This document shows positions 41,701-45,674 of a stretch of 64,000 bases of DNA, piece after piece. The notes beneath the pieces are model-generated. The model was not told where the DNA came from. It did not search any database and saw nothing but the letters and a program-made list of their open reading frames with translations. Within the stretch, counting starts at the first letter, position 1, and each line of letters begins with the position of its first letter. The stretch spans positions 274,499,614 through 274,563,613 of the forward strand of contig CP136064.1 in assembly GCA_032622095.1 (NCBI GenBank), read 5' to 3'. The stretch comes from Siphonodentalium dalli (lineage: Eukaryota; Mollusca; Scaphopoda; Gadilida; Siphonodentaliidae). The translations under genes were made by a program, and so were the position numbers.

Positions 41701-43519
41701 TGCAATTAATTAAAGATAAACACCTCGACCTGATTCCCGTTATACGAACGAACCTGATAGATGTATATTGCTCGTTCGGCGGACGCAATATTTGTATTTC
41801 TGAACGCCAATGATTGGTATAATCTCACGTCATATATGTTTATTATTTCACCTGTTTATGCTATTGGTAATTTTGCAACTGAAATATATTGGATGTGTTG
41901 TGATTTTTGTGTGTTGCGTATTGTGTCTGTTGTGATATATATTATTCTATTCTGATTAACGTGTATCTGCTTGTTCCAGTAAGGCGTGGTTCCGTCAGTG
42001 AAATGGCCCTAGATCAATGTCGCAGTAGAACGCAAAAGGATATCTCCCAGCAGAAATATGGTAAGTAGTTCCGAAAACGAGATGTAAAATATAAATTAGA
42101 ACGCGAAAGGATGTATCCCATCGATACGGTAAGTATAGTCCCGATCGTGGGGAGGTAAATAGAGCCAAACACGGGGATTAGAACGCGCATGGAATATTAG
42201 TAAAAAGCCGGAGTCATTTCCGAACGAACGGGGATATGAGATGTCCGATCAGAGTTACGATAATTAGTCCCGAACATAGTGGAAAGTCGATCATAACGCG
42301 CAGGGTTATCTCCGTCCAGCAGAAAGACGGTGAGTAGTCCCGAACATGGGGAATGTAGATCATAACGCACAGGGGATATACCAGCAGAATGACGGTGAGT
42401 GGTCCCGAACATGGGGAATGTAGATCATAACGCACAGGGGATATACCAACAGAAAGACGGTGAGTAGTCCCGGACACGGGAATATAAATAAAGATCATAA
42501 CGCCCAGTGATACCCTCAAGCTATAATACGGTAAGTAGTACCAGACCTACATGTATAGCACCACCATTGATATGAGGATATACTGCATGGTTGTATATCG
42601 ACTTTTGATATATGAGTAGGAATATACCGGGATAAAAGTGGCAACATCCCACAATAAAACTGCGATATAGGTGGGAATATCATTGGATAATAGTGGAAGA
42701 GAAATTTGTTTGGAAGCTAATTTTTCCACGATAAGAAAATTAGAAATGATGATAAAAAAATGTTAAAAATTGTTAAAGAATGTACATGTAAGAAAAAGTG
42801 ATAAAATTGTTTATGAATGTAAGAAAAAATTATAAAAAAATGATCGATTATGCACGGGAGAATGTCGGGTGCAAAACTAACAGTAGGAGTATTTCGTAAA
42901 TATTTTGAATATGAATACCAGTGAGGTGACAGGAGTTTTTCGGTATTACACGACAGTATATATATTCAATTCAAAGTTAGTCACTCCCGAATATCATCCA
43001 AATTCAGTTATTCAATCCTGAATATCTTAATTTATATCTAATTTGTAACTGGGATATTTCCGGGATTTCAATAGGATTTTGTGTAAAAAATTGAAATTCC
43101 GAGGAATTTCCTGTAATTTTCTCTACGGGGATATGTTTGGACTGTTTTCGGCGCTCAATAAGTAAACAATTACCTGGAATTAAATGTTGTACTGCAATTA
43201 TTGATCACAACATACAAGAGAAACACCTCGAGTTATATGAACGAACCTGGTAGATTTATATTACTCGTTCGGAGAACTCAATATTTCTATGACTGAAGCC
43301 AATGATTGGTTGAATCTCACATCATATATATGTATATTCTTTCACCTGTATTTGCTATTGACAATTGCAACTGCCGTGTATTGGGTGTGATGTGTATTGT
43401 GGGTAGTGTGTTGGGTGTGTTGTGATACATATTATTATATTATGAGTAACGTTTCCCTGTTTGTTCCAGTGAAATCCACGACGACGCATGTGACCCGTTT
43501 TACTTGTGACAAATGCTGA
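2538..43519 (+). CDS. MHC: Muscle myosin heavy chain, copy A (complete gene, 37 spliced exons)
   Basis: Class II muscle myosin heavy chain, the actin-activated ATPase of thick filaments. The 37 exons listed below are joined by GT-AG introns with matching phases and sum to 5823 nt, 1940 residues plus stop, the normal family length. Visible landmarks are the P-loop GESGAGKT (175-182), switch I NNNSSRF (231-237), switch II DIAGFE (454-459), lysine-rich loop 2 (about 618-634), SH2 and SH1 thiols C687 and C697, two light-chain (IQ) helices about 776-824, and the head-rod proline P829. A continuous coiled-coil rod follows, then a short tail ending CDKC. Start choice: the ATG gives [14 protein letters not shown], the family N-terminus, and the same start is conserved in copy B. 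I see no mutually exclusive exon clusters. The identity as a muscle class II myosin is secure; the muscle type it serves is not determinable. Confidence 0.97.
2913..3093. repeat. Inverted-repeat element in MHC-A intron 1
   Basis: Begins TAGGTGAAGTTCACATACTC and ends with its imperfect complement (GAGCTGGGACCTCACCTA), with arms of about 45 bp. A shortened relative is at about 57975-58085 in copy B. Confidence 0.6.
3775..3870. repeat. Dispersed repeat family 5, copy 1
   Basis: Shares GAATATTCCTTCTGTTGATG-like sequence and flanks with 27715-27815 in intron 26. Unclassified. Confidence 0.4.
4559..4702 (+). CDS. MHC: MHC-A exon 2 (residues 65-112)
   Basis: Encodes [19 protein letters not shown] through [17 protein letters not shown], the conserved end of the N-terminal domain and start of the motor. 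Acceptor TATTTCAG, donor GTGAGT, phase 0. The following 2.5 kb intron contains a 66-bp palindrome (5746-5811) and the 85-bp acceptor array. Confidence 0.97.
5746..5866. repeat. Diverged TTAA MITE with 66-bp palindrome (P1)
   Basis: Palindrome 5746-5811 (CCAATGCATTCTCTTATATA and complement), followed by a right end AAAGGGTTAA at 5857-5865. The left end is not clear. Same family as 16069-16532 and 33859-34245. Confidence 0.6.
6688..7220 (+). repeat. 85-bp array of exon 3 acceptor and exon start, MHC-A
   Basis: Seven copies of the unit CATTTTATGTTGCAG followed by ACCTACTCTGGGTTGTTCTG and the next 40-odd exon bases. The exon-like starts are 6688, 6748, 6833, 6906, 6991, 7076 and 7161; four of the spacings are exactly 85. 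The last is real exon 3. Six of seven keep an AG at the junction (CAG or TAG). Copy B has two extra units only. Confidence 0.92.
7161..7317 (+). CDS. MHC: MHC-A exon 3 (residues 113-164 and first base of 165)
   Basis: Encodes [20 protein letters not shown] to [11 protein letters not shown]. This is the last of seven tandem copies of the exon start; only this copy continues into [19 protein letters not shown] and has the correct donor (GTAATA, 7318). Phase 0 in, phase 1 out. The following intron is 461 bp, with nothing notable seen. Confidence 0.97.
7779..7806 (+). CDS. MHC: MHC-A exon 4, 28-nt micro-exon (residues 165-174)
   Basis: Encodes DRENQSCLI and part of T, immediately before the P-loop. 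The exon and its immediate splice flanks are identical in copy B (61479-61506). A 28-nt exon here is typical of muscle myosin genes. Phase 1 in, phase 2 out. The following intron is 536 bp. Confidence 0.96.
8343..8439 (+). CDS. MHC: MHC-A exon 5: P-loop and loop 1 (residues 174-206)
   Basis: Contains the Walker A motif [13 protein letters not shown] and the surface loop 1 region [10 protein letters not shown], which tunes ADP release in this family. Protein identical to copy B. Acceptor TTTCAG, donor GTATGT. The following 2.0 kb intron holds a 275-bp-period duplication and a dispersed repeat near 10255. Confidence 0.97.
9424..9872. repeat. Tandem duplication, period about 275 bp
   Basis: The segment at 9424-9590 recurs at 9700-9872. 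Shared runs include ATACATGTGAAGCAAAAACA and AAGAACACGACAATAAATAA. The first copy contains a poly(A) tract. Lies in MHC-A intron 5. Confidence 0.75.
10255..10365. repeat. Dispersed repeat family 2, intronic copy
   Basis: ATTTCACAAAGAAATTCATG and AATCCATTTTGAAAT match parts of the 1.16 kb intergenic direct repeats (about 44968-45060 and 48276-48375), showing that segment is a dispersed element. Confidence 0.55.
10412..10504 (+). CDS. MHC: MHC-A exon 6: switch I region (residues 207-237)
   Basis: Encodes [20 protein letters not shown] and ends in NNNSSRF, the switch I nucleotide-sensing loop. Phase 0 on both sides. Protein identical to copy B with six synonymous differences counted by eye. The next intron (504 bp) shows nothing notable. 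Confidence 0.97.
11009..11072 (+). CDS. MHC: MHC-A exon 7 (residues 238-258)
   Basis: Encodes [20 protein letters not shown], the end of switch I and the following beta strands. Acceptor TTTTCAG, donor GTAAGT, phase 1 out. The next intron (509 bp) shows nothing notable. Confidence 0.96.
11582..11680 (+). CDS. MHC: MHC-A exon 8 (residues 259-291)
   Basis: Encodes [19 protein letters not shown] and [13 protein letters not shown], a highly conserved upper 50 kDa segment. Donor GTAAGT. The next intron is 438 bp with nothing notable. Confidence 0.96.
12119..12222 (+). CDS. MHC: MHC-A exon 9 (residues 292-326)
   Basis: Encodes [18 protein letters not shown] and [14 protein letters not shown], upper 50 kDa domain. 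Acceptor TTTTACAG, donor GTAAGT, phase 0 out. The next intron (697 bp) carries two dispersed repeats (12320-12580 and 12690-12850). Confidence 0.96.
12320..12580. repeat. Dispersed repeat family 3, copy 1
   Basis: Matches 29940-30160 (TCAAGACTACAAATAGCT, GTGGTGGAATCT, TGGTGTGCTCTGAACGT). The two copies are about 17 kb apart within MHC-A. Confidence 0.6.
12690..13275. repeat. Repeat family 4, pair flanking exon 10
   Basis: Segments 12690-12850 and 13080-13275 share AAATGTTTGCGGG-type starts, CATATATGGAAATTTC and GCAAATTAACC. One copy lies on each side of exon 10 in the same orientation. Confidence 0.6.
12920..13058 (+). CDS. MHC: MHC-A exon 10 (residues 327-372)
   Basis: Encodes [19 protein letters not shown] to [19 protein letters not shown]. 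Donor GTACGA, phase 1 out. It is flanked on both sides by copies of the same dispersed repeat (12690-12850 and 13080-13275). Confidence 0.96.
13669..13870. repeat. 113-bp tandem duplication in intron 10
   Basis: TCGGCCGCTTCAGCGTGCAT at 13671 recurs at 13784, followed in both by ATCAAATCTGAATGT and GCAGAACG-AGTAGCGAAACG. Locally GC-richer than its surroundings. Confidence 0.7.
14041..14186. repeat. 146-bp near-perfect hairpin in intron 10
   Basis: The left arm from GGAGATAAAC pairs with the right arm ending GTTTATCTCC. The centre is GCCGGCAAGCCGGC. Arms are about 70 bp with few mismatches. A fold-back MITE or hairpin RNA candidate. Confidence 0.8.
14573..14841 (+). CDS. MHC: MHC-A exon 11: cardiomyopathy-loop region and switch II (residues 373-462)
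   Basis: Begins [17 protein letters not shown], carries the actin-binding surface loop around [14 protein letters not shown], and ends at [10 protein letters not shown], the switch II motif. Phase 2 in, 0 out. It follows a 1.5 kb intron with repeats and a 146-bp hairpin. The next intron is 323 bp. Confidence 0.97.
15165..15335 (+). CDS. MHC: MHC-A exon 12: relay helix (residues 463-519)
   Basis: Encodes [20 protein letters not shown] and [20 protein letters not shown], the relay helix and loop that couple the nucleotide site to the converter. Phase 0 both sides. The next intron is only 148 bp. Confidence 0.97.
15484..15663 (+). CDS. MHC: MHC-A exon 13 (residues 520-579)
   Basis: Encodes [19 protein letters not shown] through [10 protein letters not shown], lower 50 kDa domain. 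Phase 0 both sides. The next intron (991 bp) contains a complete TTAA-flanked MITE at 16069-16532. Confidence 0.97.
16069..16532. mobile_element. TTAA-flanked MITE 1 (piggyBac-like ends), intron 13
   Basis: Bounded by TTAA on both sides with terminal inverted repeats CCCTTTACCCAAC and GTTGGGTAAAGGG. TTAA targets and CCC/GGG ends are the signature of the piggyBac superfamily. 464 bp including the TTAAs, no transposase. Contains two 66-bp palindromes (16223-16289, 16435-16501). Confidence 0.75.
16655..16775 (+). CDS. MHC: MHC-A exon 14 (residues 580-619)
   Basis: Encodes [19 protein letters not shown] to [10 protein letters not shown], up to loop 2. A 20-bp direct duplication (about 16597-16636) lies just before the acceptor. 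Phase 1 out. The next intron (1297 bp) has a 22-bp tandem repeat. Confidence 0.96.
17121..17216. repeat. 22-bp minisatellite, about 4 copies
   Basis: Unit ATGGGAGATAACTCTGGGGT with small changes, in intron 14. Confidence 0.75.
18073..18146 (+). CDS. MHC: MHC-A exon 15: loop 2 (residues 620-644)
   Basis: Encodes [15 protein letters not shown] then [10 protein letters not shown]. The run of five lysines is the positively charged actin-binding loop 2. The donor GTAGGT at 18147 keeps frame with the next exon (R then [11 protein letters not shown]). The next intron (825 bp) has a 163-bp hairpin. Confidence 0.95.
18368..18530. repeat. 163-bp near-perfect hairpin in intron 15
   Basis: TATAAGGATTAACTGTCATG pairs with CATGACAGTTAATCCTTATA. 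The loop is at about 18448-18456 (CCGAAGGG). Arms are about 75 bp. Confidence 0.8.
18972..19059 (+). CDS. MHC: MHC-A exon 16 (residues 645-673)
   Basis: Encodes [19 protein letters not shown] and [10 protein letters not shown], a strongly conserved motor segment leading to the reactive thiol helices. Donor GTATGT, phase 1 out. The next intron is 266 bp. Confidence 0.97.
19326..19701 (+). CDS. MHC: MHC-A exon 17: SH1/SH2 helices, converter, first IQ helix (residues 674-798)
   Basis: Encodes [20 protein letters not shown] with SH2 C687 and SH1 C697 spaced ten residues apart as usual. Then follow the converter ([17 protein letters not shown]) and the essential-light-chain helix around [13 protein letters not shown]. 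Phase 2 in, 2 out. The next intron (513 bp) shows nothing notable. Confidence 0.97.
20215..20296 (+). CDS. MHC: MHC-A exon 18: regulatory light-chain helix (residues 799-826)
   Basis: Encodes [19 protein letters not shown] and WWKLYVQ, the second IQ-type helix and the tryptophan-rich hook that bind the regulatory light chain. Phase 1-compatible in, 0 out. The next intron is 305 bp. Confidence 0.96.
20602..20985 (+). CDS. MHC: MHC-A exon 19: head-rod junction and start of S2 (residues 827-954)
   Basis: Starts [20 protein letters not shown], with the invariant proline P829 marking the head-rod junction. The rest is charged heptad coiled coil. The donor GTGCGC is weaker than its neighbours but is required for the phase-0 join to VEKEKAARE. 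The next intron is 653 bp and carries a dispersed repeat near 21150-21325. Confidence 0.95.
21639..21848 (+). CDS. MHC: MHC-A exon 20: S2 coiled coil (residues 955-1024)
   Basis: Encodes [19 protein letters not shown] to [12 protein letters not shown]. Phase 0 both sides. The next intron (578 bp) shows nothing notable. Confidence 0.96.
22427..22572 (+). CDS. MHC: MHC-A exon 21: S2 (residues 1025-1072)
   Basis: Encodes [20 protein letters not shown] to [11 protein letters not shown] with the last codon split. Acceptor ATACAG, donor GTGAGT, phase 2 out. The next intron is 480 bp. Confidence 0.95.
23053..23200 (+). CDS. MHC: MHC-A exon 22: rod (residues 1073-1122)
   Basis: Encodes [18 protein letters not shown] to [15 protein letters not shown], heptad coiled coil. 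Phase 0 out at GTATGT. The next intron is 439 bp. Confidence 0.95.
23640..23726 (+). CDS. MHC: MHC-A exon 23: rod (residues 1123-1151)
   Basis: Encodes [20 protein letters not shown] then EQGGATAAQ, a family-typical sequence. Phase 0 both sides. The next intron (1286 bp) holds a dispersed repeat (24285-24440) and a 24-bp minisatellite. Confidence 0.96.
24285..24440 (+). repeat. Dispersed repeat family 1, copy d
   Basis: Begins AACCCTTTATTTACTTAGTG and contains CATTCAGATATAAAAGTATA and ATTCATTTGGAGG. Lies in intron 23 just before the 24-bp array. Confidence 0.55.
24520..24640. repeat. 24-bp minisatellite, 5 copies
   Basis: Unit GCTAACGCGGATCCCTCTAT plus ATAT, nearly perfect, in intron 23. 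Confidence 0.85.
25013..25179 (+). CDS. MHC: MHC-A exon 24: rod (residues 1152-1206)
   Basis: Encodes [20 protein letters not shown] to EAAQKSKS. Acceptor CGACAG, donor GTAAGT, phase 2 out. The next intron (744 bp) shows nothing beyond AT-rich sequence. Confidence 0.95.
25924..26002 (+). CDS. MHC: MHC-A exon 25: rod (residues 1207-1233)
   Basis: Encodes [20 protein letters not shown] then EYFKKNG. Acceptor TATATAG, donor GTAAGT, phase 0 out. The next intron is 1109 bp with nothing recognised. Confidence 0.95.
27112..27357 (+). CDS. MHC: MHC-A exon 26: rod (residues 1234-1315)
   Basis: Encodes [20 protein letters not shown] to [15 protein letters not shown]. Phase 0 both sides, donor GTAAGA. 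The next intron (593 bp) carries a dispersed repeat at 27715-27815. Confidence 0.95.
27951..28147 (+). CDS. MHC: MHC-A exon 27: rod (residues 1316-1380)
   Basis: Encodes [20 protein letters not shown] to [19 protein letters not shown], with the QWR-KYE motif conserved in muscle myosin rods. Phase 2 out. The next intron is 552 bp. Confidence 0.96.
28700..28832 (+). CDS. MHC: MHC-A exon 28: rod (residues 1381-1425)
   Basis: Encodes [20 protein letters not shown] to [11 protein letters not shown]. Acceptor TTCCAG, donor GTGAGT, phase 0 out. The next intron is 520 bp. Confidence 0.95.
29353..29569 (+). CDS. MHC: MHC-A exon 29: rod (residues 1426-1497)
   Basis: Encodes [20 protein letters not shown] to LRRENKTLI. 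The donor GTGATT is weak at +5 but is the only join giving DEMHEL next. Phase 1 out. The following 1.6 kb intron has two dispersed repeats, a 39-bp array and a 71-bp array. Confidence 0.93.
29598..29797 (+). repeat. Dispersed repeat family 1, copy e
   Basis: AACCCTCAATTCAGTTATAA start and GAGTATTTAGTATAGAAATA end, starting 29 bp after the exon 29 donor. Confidence 0.6.
29940..30160. repeat. Dispersed repeat family 3, copy 2
   Basis: Counterpart of 12320-12580, same orientation. Confidence 0.55.
30352..30622. repeat. 39-bp minisatellite, 7 copies
   Basis: Unit from CGATCCGCATGCTCTAAAAG through TGAGACCTCACATTATTCA, starts spaced exactly 39 bp (30353, 30392, 30431 and so on). Intron 29. No spacers between units, so not CRISPR-like. 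Confidence 0.9.
30765..30980. repeat. 71-bp tandem repeat, 3 copies
   Basis: Units start with CAGTCGCACGTAGAAACCA at 30765, 30836 and 30907. Intron 29, about 150 bp before exon 30. Confidence 0.9.
31131..31371 (+). CDS. MHC: MHC-A exon 30: rod (residues 1498-1577)
   Basis: Encodes [20 protein letters not shown] to [15 protein letters not shown]. Acceptor TTCACAG, donor GTACAC, phase 2 out. The next intron is 917 bp of AT-rich sequence without recognised features. Confidence 0.95.
32289..32481 (+). CDS. MHC: MHC-A exon 31: light meromyosin rod (residues 1578-1642)
   Basis: Encodes [20 protein letters not shown] to [13 protein letters not shown]. The NTRRNHQR join is a family hallmark. Donor GTACAC at 32482. 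The last about 60 nt of the exon and its donor recur as decayed copies across the following 881-bp intron. Confidence 0.96.
32482..33280 (+). repeat. Decayed repeats of exon 31 end plus donor, G-rich
   Basis: After the true donor (32482), copies of AGAGATGGACAAATCA and AGATACCAAGCG from exon 31, followed by ACATTAATATnATGTG and G-rich sequence, recur at about 32652, 32775, 32893, 33043 and 33195. In most copies the GT at the donor position is lost. Confidence 0.8.
32511..32580 (+). other. Potential G-quadruplex runs on the transcribed-sense strand
   Basis: GGGTGGGTGGGTGGGGTAGG begins 29 nt after the exon 31 donor and is followed at about 32550 by an 18-base G run. The intramolecular four-run pattern fits an RNA G-quadruplex. 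Confidence 0.55.
33363..33491 (+). CDS. MHC: MHC-A exon 32: rod (residues 1643-1685)
   Basis: Encodes [20 protein letters not shown] to [11 protein letters not shown]. Phase 0 both sides. Its second half is duplicated in the next intron at about 33538-33650. That 1174-bp intron also contains a TTAA MITE (33859-34245) and a 27-bp repeat. Confidence 0.95.
33535..33655 (+). repeat. Partial duplicate of exon 32 and its donor
   Basis: CCATGAGACCCGGATATCCA and CTCAACAATCGAACGTCACG match the second half of exon 32. The copy has an in-frame stop (GTCGCTCTATACTAA) and a GTAATA at its end. A dead exon copy. Confidence 0.8.
33859..34245. mobile_element. TTAA-flanked MITE 2, intron 32
   Basis: Same ends and TTAA flanks as the element at 16069 but inserted in the opposite orientation. 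The unique arm that is left-hand there is right-hand here. 387 bp. Palindromes at 33890-33956 and 34026-34092. Confidence 0.75.
34368..34450. repeat. 27-bp tandem repeat, 3 copies
   Basis: Unit ATATGGCTACATCGGGGTTT plus CGCGAGT, in intron 32. Confidence 0.8.
34666..34797 (+). CDS. MHC: MHC-A exon 33: rod (residues 1686-1729)
   Basis: Encodes [20 protein letters not shown] to [12 protein letters not shown]. Phase 0 both sides. Short ATGATGGTAATTGGAATAT-type repeats lie just before the acceptor. The next intron (1602 bp) has a 45-bp array. Confidence 0.95.
35491..35715. repeat. 45-bp minisatellite, 5 copies
   Basis: Unit GAATATAGCTACACTCAGGA then TGTGCCTGGTCTGTTACAAT and ATAAC, starts spaced 45 bp. 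Intron 33. The divisible-by-three period makes all frames of the unit stay open. Confidence 0.9.
36400..36639 (+). CDS. MHC: MHC-A exon 34: rod (residues 1730-1809)
   Basis: Encodes [20 protein letters not shown] to [10 protein letters not shown], including [13 protein letters not shown], close to the conserved rod consensus. Phase 0 both sides. The next intron (1330 bp) carries a 580-bp minisatellite. Confidence 0.96.
37220..37949 (+). repeat. Family 1 copy split by a large minisatellite
   Basis: Family 1 start (AACCCCTTCTGTAATAAATG) at 37220 and end (AATGAGTATTTAGTAAAGAA) at about 37930. Between them, 37262-37840 is about a dozen units of GATGATGGATAATGAGGATA then TATAATCA with variable length. 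Confidence 0.75.
37970..38170 (+). CDS. MHC: MHC-A exon 35: rod (residues 1810-1876)
   Basis: Encodes [20 protein letters not shown] to [12 protein letters not shown], with the conserved KLRQYRK element near the end of the rod. Phase 0 both sides. A roughly 60-bp degenerate repeat starts right after its donor. The next intron is 2.2 kb. Confidence 0.96.
38186..38640. repeat. Degenerate 60-bp repeat after exon 35
   Basis: Motifs ATGGCGGCTCGCTCAC, TTCAGTCATAGTGGTTA and CATTTGCGATTAATTCTA recur about seven times starting some 20 nt after the exon 35 donor. Confidence 0.75.
40068..40262 (+). repeat. Dispersed repeat family 1, copy g
   Basis: CCCATTCAGTTATACATGTA, GGAATGGTCTGTTATTCATT and end ATGAGTATTTAGTATA, in intron 35 about 140 bp before exon 36. 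Confidence 0.6.
40403..40547 (+). CDS. MHC: MHC-A exon 36: end of rod, assembly region (residues 1877-1924)
   Basis: Encodes [20 protein letters not shown] then [20 protein letters not shown] and SDIPQQKY. The [13 protein letters not shown] part is the conserved end of the coiled coil. Phase 1 out at GTAAGT. Its last 77 nt and donor are the source of the duplicated exon at 41980 and of the downstream donor array. Confidence 0.95.
41980..42060 (+). CDS. MHC: MHC-A candidate cassette exon (27 residues, duplicated from exon 36)
   Basis: 81 nt with acceptor TTGTTCCAG and donor GTAAGT, phase 1 on both sides and fully open, so inclusion or skipping both preserve frame. It encodes [20 protein letters not shown] and DISQQKY, a diverged copy of the end of exon 36 (roughly 87 percent nucleotide identity by eye). 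Inclusion would give a 1967-residue protein with a repeated C-terminal rod segment. Its acceptor resembles that of the final exon, as expected from a 1.5 kb tandem duplication. Whether it is spliced in cannot be told from sequence alone. Confidence 0.5.
42095..42545 (+). repeat. Array of about 65-bp units carrying donor-like sites
   Basis: Units of the type AACGCGCAGGGATATCTCCC, AGCAGAAAGACG, GGTGAGTAGTCCCGAACATG derive from the exon 36 end and donor. Donor-like GTAAGT or GTGAGT occur at 42129, 42330, 42395, 42460 and 42531, and in the first unit at 40620 and 40751. Confidence 0.8.
43470..43519 (+). CDS. MHC: MHC-A final coding exon (residues 1925-1940 and stop)
   Basis: Encodes [16 protein letters not shown] then TGA (43517-43519), a short non-helical tailpiece. 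Acceptor TTGTTCCAG, phase 1 in. The tail sequence is not one I recognise from other myosins; tailpieces are poorly conserved. The total length of 1940 residues supports this as the natural end. Confidence 0.85.
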
Positions 43520-43675
43520 CCCGAAACGAACTTTACAACAAGACTTACCGACGGATGAAGCCATATGGAGGCAGAATTGCAGAATAAGAGGATGTCGGAC
43601 CTATCCAAGAACACGAGGATTAATAACCCAGCTATTTCTAATTTATTTGTAAATAAATATTTCCACACAATATCA
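43520..43675 (+). other. MHC: 3' UTR of MHC-A
   Basis: Non-coding sequence following the TGA, running to shortly beyond the AATAAA at 43652. The right boundary is estimated from the usual 10-30 nt spacing. Confidence 0.5.
43652..43657 (+). terminator. Poly(A) signal AATAAA of MHC-A
   Basis: Canonical AATAAA 133 nt after the stop codon, in an AT-rich context; the first canonical hexamer downstream of the stop. Confidence 0.55.
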
Positions 43676-44002
43676 TATTATCTGCTATCGACGGCCCATG
43701 GAGTGCCTCAAATTCCGTCACCCACCCAAACTATTGAACAAGGCATCTATATCTATATTTATGAATGTCTGTCTATCCGTCTGCCTGTCTGTCCGATATA
43801 CAAATCAATGAGAGATAATCTATTGGGCTCCAAATGGGTCTATCATAGGTAACTGTTTTGTACTGATAATTGTACAGGTTTACATGTTATGACGTGAATA
43901 CTCTGCTGAGTCAAACAAAGAAAGAATATGAAAAAGGCAATAAGTGCAAATGGCACAATGAGAATTCAGCCAGAATGAGGCTGCCAATTAGATACACCAA
44001 TG

Positions 44003-44232
44003 AGAACACTACAAATATCTAGATGATTATCCGCCTGACATATATAAAGAAAGACCCAAAGTCAAAGAATTTGAAAATATTTGCTTGGCTACATTTTGTT
44101 TTGAGTACAGAGTACTTGCAAAATGACATGTGCCCCAAGGAGCAGACAAAAGAAAGGTTCCCACAATAACTGAAACGATATTTAGACTATAGAATGATCT
44201 GGGCTATGTTAAAATGGACAATATCGACTGGT
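44003..44232 (+). pseudogene. Decayed coding-like fragment, possibly transposon-derived
   Basis: One frame reads EHYKYLDDYPPDIYKERPKV then KEFENICLATFCFEYRVLAK before a stop, and continues past two stops with HVPQGADKRKVPTITETIF. The residue composition looks protein-like and is vaguely reminiscent of Helitron-type helicase proteins. That resemblance is an impression from memory, and the family is not established. Confidence 0.25.
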
Positions 44233-44512
44233 AATGTATGGTGAGCCAACTGCAACAAAAAAGATATTATGATGTAGATAGATTGTTATTCACATTCACT
44301 CTATTGACCATCTTATACTTACCGTTATGGATTGTTGGAATTTTTATTTAGATTAGATGGGCCTCAGGATAATCAGTTGCTTTCACCAAGGACGAGGCGG
44401 TAGTTGGAAGGGGTTGGTGCTTTTCTTTCACTCATCTTGAAACATTTTCAACAATTGGATTCTACAAGTCATAGACCGATCGAGTGTTGACTACAAATCG
44501 GTTGGTATTTTC

Positions 44513-45674
44513 AGACTTAGAAAATAGATTATGATAGCTCAAATATACAATTACGTTATAGTTAAATTTTTCAACAAATCGTCGGTGTAAAATGTATTGT
44601 TTTAGACTCAGGATCTAATAATGTCCTACATGTAATTTCAGTCAGATATAAGATCGAATATATCCCTTATTTTAGTTGGGGAATATGTAGTCATATTAAG
44701 TAAACATTGGTTTGGAATCTTTCAACAGATCGAAGGGTCGGGGCAAGGGAATATTTATCCCAAGAATTGGGATTTTTGTTGGGACACATCTACCCGTTCC
44801 AAATCGCTATTGCTTTATGTGCTACATTGAAAGTACCCAAGTGACCGTGACAATGTTCACCGATTTACCCGTACCCTTTCCCGTCGGATGGCGATCGCAA
44901 ACTTGCTAATAGTTAAATGGATCTACAATATTGTGTCACAAAAAATAATGGCTTGCACCCAATTTCACAAAGAAATTCCTGACAGATTTTGAGAAAATCC
45001 ATTTTGAAATGCCATGAAAATTTTGGCAAAACTTAAATGTCATGAAAATACCTACAAAATGACAACAGTGACTCGAAAGTCAAGATTGAGTTCACTGTCC
45101 TGAGATGTTACCAGCTTAAAATATATTACAATAGCAACAAAAAATAAATAGCCAAAACACATGTAATAGCTTGCAGGGAAATATATCGCACTGGTTGGCA
45201 GGGGATATGCTGGGATGTGTGTTAGTGGTTTTTGTAAAATTAGATGCATATGCCTTGTAATAGTGTTTTATGTGCAATTATCAGCTTCTTATGGGTTACT
45301 TGATTTGTTCACTACATCGATGCGTCATCCATTTAGCAGTATGGAATTTGATCACCCAGGAAGAGATGGGACACTCTCATCACACACTGACCTAGAAACT
45401 CCAATGCATGTAGATGGTAGACTTGCCTATCCGCCATAGTCCGGGAGCTAATAAGGGTCCCATTGCTATCGCTTTCAACAATAACTCAAGGATATGTTAA
45501 TCAATAGAGAGTTCATGTCAGAGAGATTTCCATTTTGATGGTGTTTATGCATAATTGATAAAACGTTACACGTGGAAAGCGATAGCCACCCATTATCACA
45601 CAGTCACACTGTATATATCACACAGTCACACTGTATATATATATATATACAAACACCACACAAAGGACAATATA
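44513..45674. repeat. 1.16-kb intergenic direct repeat, copy 1
   Basis: From AGACTTAGAAAATAGATTAT to ACACAAAGGACAATATA. About twenty small differences by eye from copy 2 at 47837-49003. Contains a family 2 segment. Short ORFs in it are not preserved between the copies because of frame-shifting T-run changes. Confidence 0.9.

Larger units (their letters stand above)
40471..43469 (+). repeat. 1.5-kb tandem duplication at the 3' end of MHC-A
   Basis: Unit 1 is 40471-41979 and unit 2 is 41984-43469 (offset 1513). They align from the last 77 nt of exon 36 through the intron to the TTGTTCCAG acceptor, including the shared blocks near 41755-41935 and 43255-43435 (ACGAACCTG-TAGAT, GCCAATGATTGGT, TTTCACCTGT). 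It creates the cassette exon at 41980. Confidence 0.8.
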
